Shown: positions 1-11,159 of the stretch, in pieces
Layout of the letters: each line of letters opens with the position of its first letter
Position numbering within the stretch: the stretch's first letter is position 1
Source: Oceanisphaera avium
GTDB taxonomy: Bacteria; Pseudomonadota; Gammaproteobacteria; Enterobacterales; Aeromonadaceae
NCBI RefSeq assembly: GCF_002157875.1
Contig: NZ_CP021376.1
Span: 248,001-312,000 of the forward strand
DNA length: 64,000 nucleotides
Direction: 5' to 3'
Notes under the pieces: generated by a model
Seen by the model: the letters and a program-made list of their open reading frames with translations, nothing else
Database searches by the model: none
Told to the model about the DNA's origin: nothing
Position numbers and translations under genes: made by a program

Positions 1-1
1 G

Positions 2-139
2 AAGTGGTGTAATCAAGCCAGTGAATACCTAGCCCAATACGACGGTAAGCCTTGGAAGTACTTATTGATCCCGCATGATGCTGTGAAAGAAGCCAACTCG
101 TTGGATTATTTTGTACAGCAGTTTACTCAAGCGGATTAA
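2..139 (+). CDS. C-terminal fragment of a probable restriction/helicase protein
   Basis: Only the last 45 codons are in the window, ending in TAA at 137-139. The readable tail includes the stretch GKPWKYLLIPHDAVKEAN, which resembles the C-terminus of DEAD/DEAH-box helicase or type III restriction subunit R proteins as I remember them. No catalytic motif is visible because the body of the gene lies to the left. A strong terminator follows. The next genes are the DarTG pair, which fits a defence setting. The family call rests on one short conserved tail and is tentative. Confidence 0.45.
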   Translation, partial: KWCNQASEYLAQYDGKPWKYLLIPHDAVKEANSLDYFVQQFTQAD

Positions 140-163
140 ACTACAGTTATATTGGTAATGTAG

Positions 164-208
164 GCTCGGCAGTTTAACAACACTAATTCGTTAAACTGCT
201 GAGCTTTA
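164..208. terminator. Strong stem-loop terminator between restriction-like gene and darG
   Basis: A 15-bp stem with one G-T pair (164-178 with 190-204) and an 11-nt loop is followed by TTTATTT on the plus strand. It lies between the convergent ends of the restriction-like gene (stop at 139) and darG (stop at 238), so it probably serves the plus-strand gene and perhaps both. Confidence 0.75.
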
Positions 209-237
209 TTTAAATTATTTTTAAAAAACACTGATTT

Positions 238-1275
238 TTATGTTATCCATCCTTTATTACTTAGTACTTTTACAGCAAGTGAGATTTGACGAGGGGTAAA
301 TTGCCGTTTGCGCTCATTCCAAGCATAAGTGTGATTCATAACATCATCTATGGAGCTCACTGGATGGTTTTTCATTACCCAGTGGACCGTTGCAAGCAAC
401 TCTAAGCCGAATGGAGATTCAAAGCCTTCAACTAACTCGGCTACCTTATCAAAGCGTGCGCTTGTTTCAGGAGAACGCTCCAAAAAATCAGAAGCTTGTT
501 TGGTAGCTCCTTCTATTAGCATCAATTGTTTAGCTGGTGCATCACCACCATCGGCATAGCCGGATACAAAGTGCCCCTCGATCACATTTAAAACATGGCG
601 TAGATTTTCTGCATAAGGTCCATAAGGTGCCTGCTTGTACCTTAAACGTAACGGCTCACCCGCTTCTTGCATAAAATACATCAACTTATGCACTTCCAGC
701 AGGGTAACAAATGGGTCAAGTAAACCTCCAAGGTAGCGTCGCATCAACTCTACTAAAGCCGCACGACCAGCAGTCATCTTTGGTACCTCACGCTTATGGA
801 CCATTTTTTCTGCACTTGGAGCACCTATCGGTTCGTAAATTGTGATATCAACGTCAGTAAGTGAGCACAAAGCGACTTCTATTCGAGCCTTAACCTCTGA
901 CCACTCTAGACCACCTAAGCCGCTACCAAGTGGAGGGATGGCAATAGATGAAAGATTGTAATGGCGAATAGTTTCTACTAGTGCTTGAAGGCCCGTTTCT
1001 ATGTCTTCTATTCGACTATTACTACGCCAATGGCGCTTGGTTGGGAAGTTGATTATGTAGCGTGGGTTAGTTAACTGACCACTATCAAATACAAACATTT
1101 TACCAGGTAGCACTTCGTCTCGTTTGCAGGCAGCAGCATAGGCTTTAAAATTATCAGGAAAAGCATTTTTAAACTGAAGTGCCAAGCCACGCCCCATGAT
1201 TCCAACACAGTTTACAGTGTTGATAAGTGCATCGGCATCTGATTGAAAAATATCACCTTTTTTATATTTAATCAT
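238..1275 (-). CDS. darG: DarG antitoxin: macro-domain DNA ADP-ribosylglycohydrolase
   Basis: This 345-aa protein has an N-terminal macro domain (about residues 1-150) followed by a second domain of about 190 aa, the usual DarG layout. DarG removes ADP-ribose that DarT places on DNA, and its C-terminal part binds DarT. The motif NFPTKRHW puts a lysine at residue 80, the position of the catalytic lysine described in Thermus aquaticus DarG. The start is the ATG at 1273-1275, with GAGGAGG about 7 bases upstream; an in-frame TTG at 1293 is longer but has no such site. The gene follows darT on the same strand with a 14-base gap, so the two are probably translated from one message. Confidence 0.9.
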   Translation of the reverse strand: MIKYKKGDIFQSDADALINTVNCVGIMGRGLALQFKNAFPDNFKAYAAACKRDEVLPGKMFVFDSGQLTNPRYIINFPTKRHWRSNSRIEDIETGLQALVETIRHYNLSSIAIPPLGSGLGGLEWSEVKARIEVALCSLTDVDITIYEPIGAPSAEKMVHKREVPKMTAGRAALVELMRRYLGGLLDPFVTLLEVHKLMYFMQEAGEPLRLRYKQAPYGPYAENLRHVLNVIEGHFVSGYADGGDAPAKQLMLIEGATKQASDFLERSPETSARFDKVAELVEGFESPFGLELLATVHWVMKNHPVSSIDDVMNHTYAWNERKRQFTPRQISLAVKVLSNKGWIT

Positions 1276-1289
1276 ACTTTCAAACCTCC

Positions 1290-1949
1290 TCAATAATACC
1301 AGTCAGTTTTAATTTCAACTTTAGACTGATGCCCGCCAGCTGCCAGCGCTTGCAACACTTGTTGTTGAACGGCATGAGATTGTACGCCAATACGTTCGAT
1401 CAGTTGCCATGGGAAGCTTTTTTCCATTAAGAATTCAGCTTGCTTTCCCTCTTTAACTCTTGCCGCTACTCCATTCCCACTCCAGCGATGAGTTTGTATC
1501 GCTTCCCAGTTCAGCTCATTTAATTGCGCTACGCTAGCTCGGTCTTCGAAGTAGTAGGCCCCTGCATTTGATAATGTAAAAGCCCAACGAGTATTGTGAT
1601 TTTCAGCCCAATCAATAGCGTCGTATAAATCAGCTTCAAGGTGAATTATTGGCTCCTGCCCACTGCGGTAGCTAAGTTCAGAGTGATTACTTTGGTAGAG
1701 TAGATAAAGCATTATGGATCTTGGGCAAAAGTAAAATGGTACGCAGCCACCCACATAGAGATCAGGATAATTAGTCAACGTTAAGTCATTCAACCGGCGT
1801 TGTTTGATGCTGCTCATACCTATGTTGGTTCCACTTGGAGCAAGGCTAGTGATTGTTGCATCACACCATAAGTACTGATCAGCAAGGATCGAGCATAAGC
1901 GATCAATGTGCACGATATGATATATTTTTGGCCTATGCGGTACAGTCAC
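1290..1949 (-). CDS. darT: DarT toxin: DNA ADP-ribosyltransferase (DUF4433)
   Basis: This 219-aa protein matches the DarT/DUF4433 family, which transfers ADP-ribose from NAD+ to single-stranded DNA bases and blocks replication. Visible signatures are the N-terminal HIVHIDRLCSIL segment, SIKQRRL with arginines at 51-52 (NAD-binding position), VPFYFCPRSIMLYLL in the core, and KQAEF with the likely catalytic glutamate at 172. No frameshift or missing key residue is seen, so the toxin looks active. The start is a GTG at 1947-1949 preceded by AGAGGTAG. It forms a toxin-first operon with darG. The DarT1/DarT2 subtype, which sets guanine or thymine specificity, was not assigned. Confidence 0.9.
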   Translation of the reverse strand: MTVPHRPKIYHIVHIDRLCSILADQYLWCDATITSLAPSGTNIGMSSIKQRRLNDLTLTNYPDLYVGGCVPFYFCPRSIMLYLLYQSNHSELSYRSGQEPIIHLEADLYDAIDWAENHNTRWAFTLSNAGAYYFEDRASVAQLNELNWEAIQTHRWSGNGVAARVKEGKQAEFLMEKSFPWQLIERIGVQSHAVQQQVLQALAAGGHQSKVEIKTDWYY

Positions 1950-2118
1950 GCCTACCTCTACTATGAATTATGCATTACTTGCAGTCTGAGCTTAGCTAGC
2001 TTAAATCTTTCTGGTTAGTCTACCACGCGGATGAATACGATGATCTATCGTGGTGACATAGCTGTATGTTTCATGACGTAGCTATCTACAGCTAAATTTA
2101 ATCTGAGTGGTAATCAAT

Positions 2119-3285
2119 CTAATCAACCAAGCGGTCCAGATCTTTTCGCTCAGCGATAGGCGGGTTGGGATCAACCAACATGATAGTTTCTAGTACATCA
2201 CTGCTTATCTCACCATAGCTACGTACCAAAGGAATTTCAGCCACAAATCTACCTTCAGCATTACGGCCAACGGTACGAATGTTTTCTTTATGAACTGATG
2301 ACAAAACCTGGGGGCTATGTGTACTCACAATAAACTGAATATTTGGGAAAGCACTGCGTAAAGAAGAGAGCACCCGTTGCTGCCAGGCTGGATGTAAGTG
2401 CAGGTCGACTTCATCAATAGCAACAATGCCTTTGGTGAGCTCTGGTGCACGCTCTTGCAAGTGACCATTTAAACGAGCACACCTAAAAGCAATATCTGCT
2501 ACCAAGGAGATCATGGCTCGCACGCCATCACTCAATAAGCTTACTGGTAGCAGCCCATGATCAGCATGCCACATCACTAGCTCTTGATGCGCAAAGCTAT
2601 AATGAAACTCGCTCCAGCCTTCTTCGTTCATGGCTTGGTTTACTGCATTTTGAATACCCTCTAACCGGGGTTTTAAATTAGATTGTTCATAACCTTTAAA
2701 CTCTTTTTCTTGTTGAGCTGAGCCTGTGGCGTCTTTTAGCCATCGTTGCATCTGTCTAAAGCTAGAAGAGGAAGACAGACAATCTTCGTAGCCCAAAGTG
2801 CGGCTACCACTGATCACAGCCTTACCTGACGCTTCTTTATGGTTTACCCATAGCCTGCTTGACGGATAGTAGCTAACCATAGGCAGTTCAACATTTGCTT
2901 CAGTTCTTAAACTTACCTGAAGCTCCTTACCCCAGTCAGCAAGTGGTGTAGCGTCTTTAATCGTTGTGCGACCCTTAGGGCTATTAAGAGCACGTTGCCA
3001 CTGTATGGCTGGCGCGCTCATGGCAGCATCAATAATTACAGGAAAGTTCTGCTCATTTTCAAAGCCGTTGCCTATTGCACTATAACGCGCATCAGTACGA
3101 GCTATGTTCTCAGACTTACCCATATCAAAAGCACCGACAAACGGGCCTAGGGCAGCAGCGATGGCTTCTAGCACTGTCGTTTTACCCTGACCATTACGTG
3201 CAGCAATGACAGTCAGCTCAGGATGAAAGTCGATTTCAAAGTCTTCAAATCGTCGATAGTTTTGCAGATGCAGTTTAGCTAACTT
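2119..3285 (-). pseudogene. PtuA/OLD-like defence ATPase, disrupted by IS3 element and truncated
   Basis: The frame encodes a RecF/OLD-type ABC ATPase: LHLQNYRRF at the N-terminus, Walker A ARNGQGKTT, a late signature/Walker B region (IDEVDLHLHPAWQQ) and the H-loop STHSPQVLSS. The C-terminal RSYGEISSDVLETIM...VDPNPP segment is typical of PtuA-like and retron-associated ATPases (COG3950-like). The native 5' end is cut off: the first two codons (ATG AAG) lie at 4547-4552 on the far side of the IS. The open frame can be read from a TTG at 3297 inside the IS end, but that is probably accidental. Translation ends at a TAG at 2119 after LDRLVD. The codons after TAG read IDYHSD before another stop, and the family normally continues there, so the C-terminus also looks decayed. 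Confidence 0.75.
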
Positions 3286-3293
3286 TGTAGTGG

Positions 3294-4516
<1,223 letters not shown>

Positions 4517-4546
4517 TTAGGTGGCCAAATTCACTATGCCACTACA

Positions 4547-4552
4547 CTTCAT
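4547..4552 (-). pseudogene. Displaced 5' end of the PtuA-like ATPase gene (ATG AAG)
   Basis: Reading the minus strand, GGGAGAAGT precedes ATG AAG at 4552-4547. Removing the IS and one copy of the CTT duplication joins this directly to TTA GCT AAA CTG CAT at 3282 and below, giving MKLAKLHLQNYRRF, a normal ATPase N-terminus with a good ribosome binding site. This shows the gene was intact before insertion. Confidence 0.8.
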
Positions 4553-4776
4553 ACTTCTCCCGCTGACATGCTGCGTGAAGGCAGGCCGTCTGAATGTTCA
4601 ATCGTTACTAAGAATTTAGGCGGTTAGTCTAGTATATTGTTGAAAACAAAAAATTCAGTCAAGGCGACTCGTCTATGGCTCAGGTAGCAGTAAACTCTAA
4701 GTATCTGACTGCCACATTAAAGAGTGCCGTTCTAAGATTGTTAGTTAACCTTGAAAGGGTATATCCAGTTTGAGCT

Positions 4777-4848
<72 letters not shown>

Positions 4849-5108
4849 GAGCTACTCAAGGTTAAAGCTGCCAGAAACTTTCTTTATATAGTTAGAGTCA
4901 GTTAGATGAGTTGAGTGTATGACGAAAAGAGTTTTGAAGTAGTTATGCAGATGAGAGAATGAATGTGTGAGTTGTGTTGCTACTAATCGAAGCTATGTCA
5001 TTAGAAATGCAACCGTCGACTTGCTCAATGCTAAAAGGTGGCTAGCTAAGATTTAAGCCTTGGCCATTTCACTGCCAATTCACTACCAAAAATGACTGAA
5101 CGCTAGAT

Positions 5109-5139
5109 ATGAAAAAGCCTACTTTAATAAAGTAGGCTA
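5109..5139 (-). terminator. Terminator of tRNA-Pro
   Basis: On the minus strand, AGCCTACTTTA and TAAAGTAGGCT form a long stem followed by TTTTTC. It lies about 15 bases after the CCA end of tRNA-Pro. Confidence 0.85.
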
Positions 5140-5154
5140 AGTCATTGTTTTGAT

Positions 5155-5231
5155 TGGTCGGCGTGAGAGGATTCGAACCTCCGACCCCTAACACCCCATG
5201 CTAGTGCGCTACCAAGCTGCGCTACACGCCG
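5155..5231 (-). tRNA. tRNA-Pro (anticodon GGG)
   Basis: The 77-nt minus-strand sequence folds as a standard tRNA: acceptor CGGCGTG, D-arm TAGCGCAGCTTGGTAGCGCA, anticodon stem CTAGC/GTTAG with loop ATGGGGT (anticodon GGG), T-arm GGAGGTTCGAATCCTC, and an encoded CCA. It closely resembles E. coli proL. It marks the border between the accessory segment (left) and core genes (right); tRNA 3' ends are common island integration sites, but no duplicate of the 3' end is visible in 1-5150. Confidence 0.96.
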
Positions 5232-5502
5232 AATCGACGTCACTATATAAGCCCAGCTGAGAGGGCGCAAGCTGAATTTGTAATTTTAGGTTTGTTTGCT
5301 GCTTTGTTATTCATTATGGGCTCTTTTCGTGCATCTTAGCGGCCAGTCACTCATTATTAATAGGGTAGAGATCTGGTTGGTTAGGGCAATAGGTAAGGAC
5401 AAAGCCAAATTGTTAACTAAACAACGGCTATTTGTGGTCGCCCCTAATTTTGGCATACTCAATACTCTATTAAGGAGAGCTTATTGGCATCGCTCCTGTT
5501 AA

Positions 5503-6048
<546 letters not shown>

Positions 6049-6731
6049 ATAAGGCTAAAAGATTGAGTTAAGTAAACACTACTCACCTTAATCCCTAGGC
6101 CGGCTCCTTATAAAAACCCTTTAATGTTCACTTGCTTATTTATTACACATACTAGATATTGCTGATGTTGCGTTGCACAATTTTGCACATATAGGCTGTT
6201 TGCGATTGGCTTTCTTAGCTAGGCTTTAGTTTTTTTTGCAGCGCAAGGCAATCTTAGCAGCATTCGCTGTGGTTGGAATAAGCGAGATTAAGCTGTAAAT
6301 AAGTAGCTGAGAGGATATTGGTGCCCTTAACAGCGATGTCCTAAGAGAAGCTAAGCGCTGACTTAGTTATTAAGGATAGCCGCGAGTGTGGGCTACTAAA
6401 TTAGCTAAGGTATTACTTTATAAGGTAAATAGCCCTGCTCTTACTAGGTGTATTTAGCAGCGGTATGTTAGAAACTGTCTCACCGAATTGACAATCTTGA
6501 GTTTGTAGTCAAATTGTTTTTTATTTTTTAATTTTTACATGTAGCTGATTTTTATAGGTTTTATCATAGTTTATGAGTATTTGTGCATATTTCTTATAAA
6601 TTGCCTCACCCCTAATAGCAATTCATTTTTGCCTCTGACTACTCACAAGGGGTAAACTATGTAACCAAGCGATTAGGGTTAGTGATCGGTCTTAAACACA
6701 CTACTGACAACTAGAATAGAAGAAGAAACAT
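6049..6731. other. 683-base intergenic region between tadA and glcB
   Basis: No credible ORF or RNA fold was recognised. The right half (about 6510-6610) is AT-rich and probably holds the glcB promoter, with a long leader. The AGAAGAAGAAAC stretch just before 6732 is the likely ribosome binding region of glcB. A small RNA cannot be excluded. Confidence 0.4.
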
Positions 6732-8912
6732 ATGACGGAACGTACTCACCTCGGCACTCTACAAGTTGCTACCGTTCTTCATGATCTGGTAGTAAATGAA
6801 ATTATCCCCGGCACTGGTGTTGAGCCAGCAGCATTTTGGTCAGGTATGGAACAAATCGTGAACGATTTAGCTCCTAAAAACCGCGCCTTGCTAGAAAAAC
6901 GGGAATCGTTACAACATCAAATCGACCAATGGCACCACGCGAATGCGGGTGATGCATTTGATGCGGCCAAATATAAGCAGTTTTTAACCGATATCGGTTA
7001 TTTATTACCTGCTGTAGAAGATTTTTCGGTATCCACCTCCAATGTTGACGCTGAATTAGCCACCCTTGCCGGTCCACAGTTAGTGGTACCAGTAAATAAT
7101 GCTCGTTTCGCGCTTAACGCTGCAAATGCTCGTTGGGGCAGCTTGTATGATGCGCTTTATGGCAGCGATGCAATTGCTGAAACTGGCGGTGCTGAAAAAA
7201 CTAAAGAATTTAATCCCATCCGTGCCGCTAAAGTGATTGCTTGGGGGCGTAACTTGCTCGACCAAGCCGCACCTTTAGCCAGCGGCAGTCACGCTGATGC
7301 CACTGCTTATAAAGTGGTTGATGGCGCGCTGCAAATTACTCTTGAAAACGGTGATGTTACTCACCTCGCTGATACCAGCAAATTTGTGGGCTATAAAGGC
7401 GACACCGCCGCACCAAGCTCAGTGCTACTGCGCAACAACGGCATTCACATTGAGCTGCAGTTTGATCCTAATAACCAAGTAGGAAAAACCGATAAAGCGG
7501 GCATTAAAGATTTAGTATTAGAAGCCGCCTTGTCCACCATTATGGACTGCGAAGACTCTATCGCTGCAGTAGATGCAGAAGATAAAGTGGGCGTATATCG
7601 CAACTGGCTAGGCCTAATGAAAGGGGATCTGACTGAGAAGATTCAAAAAGGCGGCAAGGAAATGGTTCGTAGTATGAACCCTGACCGCGAATATCTAAAT
7701 CCTCAGGGCGAAGCCTTTAGCTTGCATGGTCGTAGCTTGTTATTTGTGCGCAACGTCGGTCACTTAATGACTAACGAAGCGGTGCTAGATAAAGATGGCA
7801 ACGAAATACCAGAAGGTATTCTTGATGCCTTAGTGACTAGCTTAATCGCCATTCATGACTTAAAAGGTAACGGTAAATATCGCAACTCCCGTACAGGCAG
7901 TGTGTATATCGTTAAGCCTAAGATGCATGGACCTGAAGAGATCGCTTTTGCCTGTGAGCTGTTTGAGCGCACCGAGCAAGTGTTGGGCTTAGCCAAAAAT
8001 ACCTTGAAAGTGGGTATTATGGATGAAGAGCGCCGCACCAGTGCCAACTTAAAAGCCTGTATCGCACAAGCGAAAGAGCGTGCAGTCTTTATTAACACCG
8101 GTTTCCTTGACCGTACGGGTGATGAAATCCACACCAGTATGGAAGCAGGCCCCGTGGTTCGTAAAGGCAATATGCGCAAGCAACCTTGGATCAGCGCCTA
8201 CGAAAATAATAACGTAGATGTGGGTCTGGCTGCCGGTCTGCAAGGCAAGGCACAAATTGGTAAAGGCATGTGGGCGATTCCAGATAAAATGGCTGAAATG
8301 CTAGAAACCAAGATAGTGCATCCGTTAGCCGGTGCTAATACTGCTTGGGTACCTTCACCTACTGCTGCTACTTTGCACGCTACGCATTATCACCAAGTTA
8401 ACGTGCGTGAGCGGCAAGATGAGCTAAAGTCTCGTCAAACTGCCAGCTTAGATGCGTTGTTAACTATTCCTTTGTTGACCAAGGAAGAAAGAGCTAAGTT
8501 GACTGACGCAGAAATCCAAAATGAATTGGATAACAACGCGCAAGGCATCTTAGGCTATGTGGTGCGCTGGATTGACCAAGGTGTAGGTTGTTCTAAAGTG
8601 CCTGATATCAATGATGTAGGCCTAATGGAAGACCGTGCTACCTTGCGTATTTCCGCTCAGCATATTGCTAACTGGTTGCGCCATGGCATTTTAACTGATG
8701 AGCAAGTAATGGAGTCCATGAAACGCATGGCTGCTATTGTGGATCAGCAAAACGCCGGCGACCCTTTATATATTAATATGGCGCCTAACTTTGATGGCAT
8801 TGCCTTCAAAGCTGCCTGTGATTTAGTATTTGAAGGACGTACTCAGCCAAGTGGTTATACTGAGCCGTTGCTACACGCCTATCGTCGCAAGCTAAAAGCC
8901 CAACAGGCCTAA
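6732..8912 (+). CDS. glcB: Malate synthase G
   Basis: It condenses glyoxylate and acetyl-CoA to malate in the glyoxylate bypass and in glycolate use. The 726-aa length equals the G-type enzyme (about 723 in E. coli), much longer than the A type. Typical segments are visible: [13 protein letters not shown] at the start, the [15 protein letters not shown] active-site region, [14 protein letters not shown], and the C-terminal [17 protein letters not shown]. No isocitrate lyase or glycolate genes flank it here. The gene stands alone between a long leader and a strong terminator. Confidence 0.97.
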   Translation: MTERTHLGTLQVATVLHDLVVNEIIPGTGVEPAAFWSGMEQIVNDLAPKNRALLEKRESLQHQIDQWHHANAGDAFDAAKYKQFLTDIGYLLPAVEDFSVSTSNVDAELATLAGPQLVVPVNNARFALNAANARWGSLYDALYGSDAIAETGGAEKTKEFNPIRAAKVIAWGRNLLDQAAPLASGSHADATAYKVVDGALQITLENGDVTHLADTSKFVGYKGDTAAPSSVLLRNNGIHIELQFDPNNQVGKTDKAGIKDLVLEAALSTIMDCEDSIAAVDAEDKVGVYRNWLGLMKGDLTEKIQKGGKEMVRSMNPDREYLNPQGEAFSLHGRSLLFVRNVGHLMTNEAVLDKDGNEIPEGILDALVTSLIAIHDLKGNGKYRNSRTGSVYIVKPKMHGPEEIAFACELFERTEQVLGLAKNTLKVGIMDEERRTSANLKACIAQAKERAVFINTGFLDRTGDEIHTSMEAGPVVRKGNMRKQPWISAYENNNVDVGLAAGLQGKAQIGKGMWAIPDKMAEMLETKIVHPLAGANTAWVPSPTAATLHATHYHQVNVRERQDELKSRQTASLDALLTIPLLTKEERAKLTDAEIQNELDNNAQGILGYVVRWIDQGVGCSKVPDINDVGLMEDRATLRISAQHIANWLRHGILTDEQVMESMKRMAAIVDQQNAGDPLYINMAPNFDGIAFKAACDLVFEGRTQPSGYTEPLLHAYRRKLKAQQA

Positions 8913-8939
8913 ACACTTGTTATAAGCAATAAGCGTGAC

Positions 8940-8975
8940 GATAAAATCCCCAGCCTAGCTGGGGATTTTTTTTCA
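8940..8975 (+). terminator. Terminator of glcB
   Basis: ATCCCCAGC and GCTGGGGAT form a stem, followed by eight Ts, about 30 bases after the glcB stop. Confidence 0.92.
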
Positions 8976-9194
8976 CTGGCGTTTTACTGGCGCTCTGCGA
9001 GACACAAGTGATTAAAAACGCTTTATTTAATAGTGACCTTAGTCTCATGGGGCGCGGTTAAGGCTGATAATGTGGTACTGGCTCTGTTTTGTCGGAGTGA
9101 TTACTGTCACTCTATTACTGGCACTTTCAAGTAGGGCGTTTTATTGACTGCGTAGACCATCACCCCTCCACTCATTGACTCGAATAGGGCTGGC

Positions 9195-10568
9195 ATGCTT
9201 ACACGTTTAGTTATCTCTCTTTCTGCACTCATTTTCAGTGTGTTCTTGATCATGGGTGGCAATACCTTTGTGATGACGCTGCTCGGCGTTAATTTAGGCT
9301 TAAAGGGCGTGGAGCCAACGCTCATTGGTAGCATTATGGTCTGCTACTCAGTGGGATTTGTCTTGGGCTCTCTCTATGGCCCAAAAGTGATCAAGCGGGT
9401 AGGCCATATCCGCGCCTTTGCCGTATTTAGCGCTTTTTTAGCCGGCTCTACTTTAATTTTCCCGCTGACGGACAGTATTTTACTGTGGGCCTTACTGCGA
9501 GCCTTTGGTGGCATAGCGGTAGCGGGGTGTTTTATTGTTATTGAGAGCTGGTTTAGTGCGGTAGCCAGTAATGATAATCGCGCCACTTTGTTTTTTTCTT
9601 ATCAAATTTGCACTTACTTAGCGGCGACGGCTGGCCAGCTATTAATTGGCTTTATCGACCCGGTCGCTTTTATTCCCTTTACCTTAGGCGCGATTGTTTT
9701 GATTGCCGCCTTGATCCCTTTATCGTTAAGCCGCATGGATGCGCCTACCATAGAACATACGGAGCGCATTAGTGTAAAAGCGATTGTTAAAGAAGCACCG
9801 GTGGGACTGTTCGCCGCTTTGTGTAGTGGCTTATTAATTAGTAGTTTTTATGCCATGGCCCCTGTGTATGCTATTCATGTGGGTTTGGCTGTGGATCAGC
9901 TGTCTTATTTCATGGCTGCCTCTGTGTTTGCTTTTATTATCTTTGCCCTACCGCTGGGGCGCTTATGCGATCGTCTCGACCGCAGTAAGATAATGGTGGC
10001 ATTAAATATCTTAGTATTACTCAGTGCCTTAGGTGTAGTCTTTGTTGGCCCTTATCACTTAGGCTTTCTAATTGGTTTCTCAGCACTTTATATGGGCATG
10101 GTGGCGTCTATCTATCCTGTCGCTGTGGCCATTACTAATGACCGTATTGATGCTCAGCACATAGTGGCTGCCAGTACCACATTATTACTCAGCTACGGCT
10201 TAGGCAGTACTTTAGGGCCGCTTTACAGCTCCAGCATGATGAGTTGGTTTGGTGCACAAGGCCTATATTATGGTTGTGGTGGTATTGCTCTATTACTGGG
10301 TGTTTATACTTGGTTTTGGCGCTTGCGCTCGAAAGTGGTGGAAGTGGAAGATCAAGCCGAATATGTGCCTAGCTTAACGGAGACGGTGGGGGTGATCACC
10401 GAGCTAGATCCACGTAACGAAGAGTTTGTGGATGTACCACTAGAAGATATTTATCCTCATTTGGAGGCGGAAGAAATCGCCGAAGCACAAGCTAGTCAAA
10501 TGGAGTTGGACTTACCCGAGCCAGAGCTTGAAGAGCATGAAGAAGAGTCCATTTTAGTACCTCATTGA
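9195..10568 (+). CDS. MFS transporter (YcaD-like) with acidic cytoplasmic tail
   Basis: A 457-aa inner-membrane protein with about 12 hydrophobic segments. The loop SLYGPKVIKRVGHIRAF after helix 2 and the second-half counterpart PLGRLCDRLDRSKIM are MFS signature loops. It resembles the YcaD/PA-type putative transporters; the substrate is unknown. The last 75 or so residues form a hydrophilic, strongly acidic tail (many Glu/Asp, ending EEHEEESILVPH), which is longer than in most relatives. It stands alone with no regulator next to it. Confidence 0.8.
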   Translation: MLTRLVISLSALIFSVFLIMGGNTFVMTLLGVNLGLKGVEPTLIGSIMVCYSVGFVLGSLYGPKVIKRVGHIRAFAVFSAFLAGSTLIFPLTDSILLWALLRAFGGIAVAGCFIVIESWFSAVASNDNRATLFFSYQICTYLAATAGQLLIGFIDPVAFIPFTLGAIVLIAALIPLSLSRMDAPTIEHTERISVKAIVKEAPVGLFAALCSGLLISSFYAMAPVYAIHVGLAVDQLSYFMAASVFAFIIFALPLGRLCDRLDRSKIMVALNILVLLSALGVVFVGPYHLGFLIGFSALYMGMVASIYPVAVAITNDRIDAQHIVAASTTLLLSYGLGSTLGPLYSSSMMSWFGAQGLYYGCGGIALLLGVYTWFWRLRSKVVEVEDQAEYVPSLTETVGVITELDPRNEEFVDVPLEDIYPHLEAEEIAEAQASQMELDLPEPELEEHEEESILVPH

Positions 10569-10788
10569 TTATTGACTTGAGCTAGCGCACAACTTTGGCT
10601 GTGACTCTGGCGCGCTAAGCTAAGTTTATCTATTGTTAGATAGCAACATAATTAAAGATACAGTACTGGCTTACTTTAAGTGCGAGTTACAAAGCAAAAC
10701 GAGTGCGTTATTTTGAATATTAGTATCAAAAAAGTGCCCAATGACAGGCGCTAAATATGCTTTTATTTGTAATGAGGAGGCGAATATA

Positions 10789-10992
10789 ATGGAATATAAT
10801 GCAGTTGCACGCCCAGTTGCGCCACAGGTTGGCGCCCATCTTTCACCTCTTAGCTCCAGAGTGCTTACGGCTGAACCTTGTATGTGGAGTGCGGATGATA
10901 CGTATCCAGCTGAGCTCCTTAACCAGTTACAACAACATGGTGAGCCGCTTGCAACGCCCATGTCCTTGGGCTTTGAGCAACGAATAATCTAG
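10789..10992 (+). CDS. Small hypothetical protein (67 aa)
   Basis: Unrecognised. The ATG at 10789 has an excellent GAGGAGG eight bases upstream, so this start is preferred over the ATG at 10741. The product begins MEYNAVARPVAPQVGAHL and ends MSLGFEQRII. It is soluble, with no signal peptide or membrane segment, and proline-rich at the N-terminus. A stem-loop terminator follows within 20 bases. The ribosome binding site plus terminator make it a likely independent gene, though coding character alone is weak. Confidence 0.55.
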   Translation: MEYNAVARPVAPQVGAHLSPLSSRVLTAEPCMWSADDTYPAELLNQLQQHGEPLATPMSLGFEQRII

Positions 10993-11004
10993 CTTTTTAT
11001 AGAC

Positions 11005-11042
11005 CTAAACCCAGCTGCTAATGTAGCTGGGTGGCGGTTTTT
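11005..11042 (+). terminator. Terminator after the 67-aa gene
   Basis: ACCCAGCT and AGCTGGGT pair across a short loop, followed by GGCGGTTTTT. Confidence 0.75.
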
Positions 11043-11159
11043 AGTGTCTGCCTTTTGTTACAGCCATTCCCCTTATCTTCAATCCCCGTTAAACTTGAGT
11101 CCTAAATCTGACACCCGTCATTGATTTGTCGCACTTTAGCTCAGCAGGAATCCGATGAC

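Noticed and set aside
1291..1293. TTG start for darG
   Set aside because: The ATG at 1273-1275 has GAGGAGG at ideal spacing, and it puts the catalytic lysine at residue 80.
5155..5231. Attachment-site duplicate of the tRNA-Pro 3' end within 1-5150
   Set aside because: I looked for the T-arm and acceptor sequence in the accessory segment and did not see a copy; any duplicate would be outside the window.
5296..5502. 68-codon frame before tadA, reading MLLCYSLWALFVHL...
   Set aside because: No ribosome binding site, no family resemblance, and odd composition; it lies in the upstream region shared by tRNA-Pro and tadA.
10671..10961. Antisense frame over the 67-aa gene
   Set aside because: Start and composition look random; the plus-strand frame has a strong ribosome binding site and terminator.
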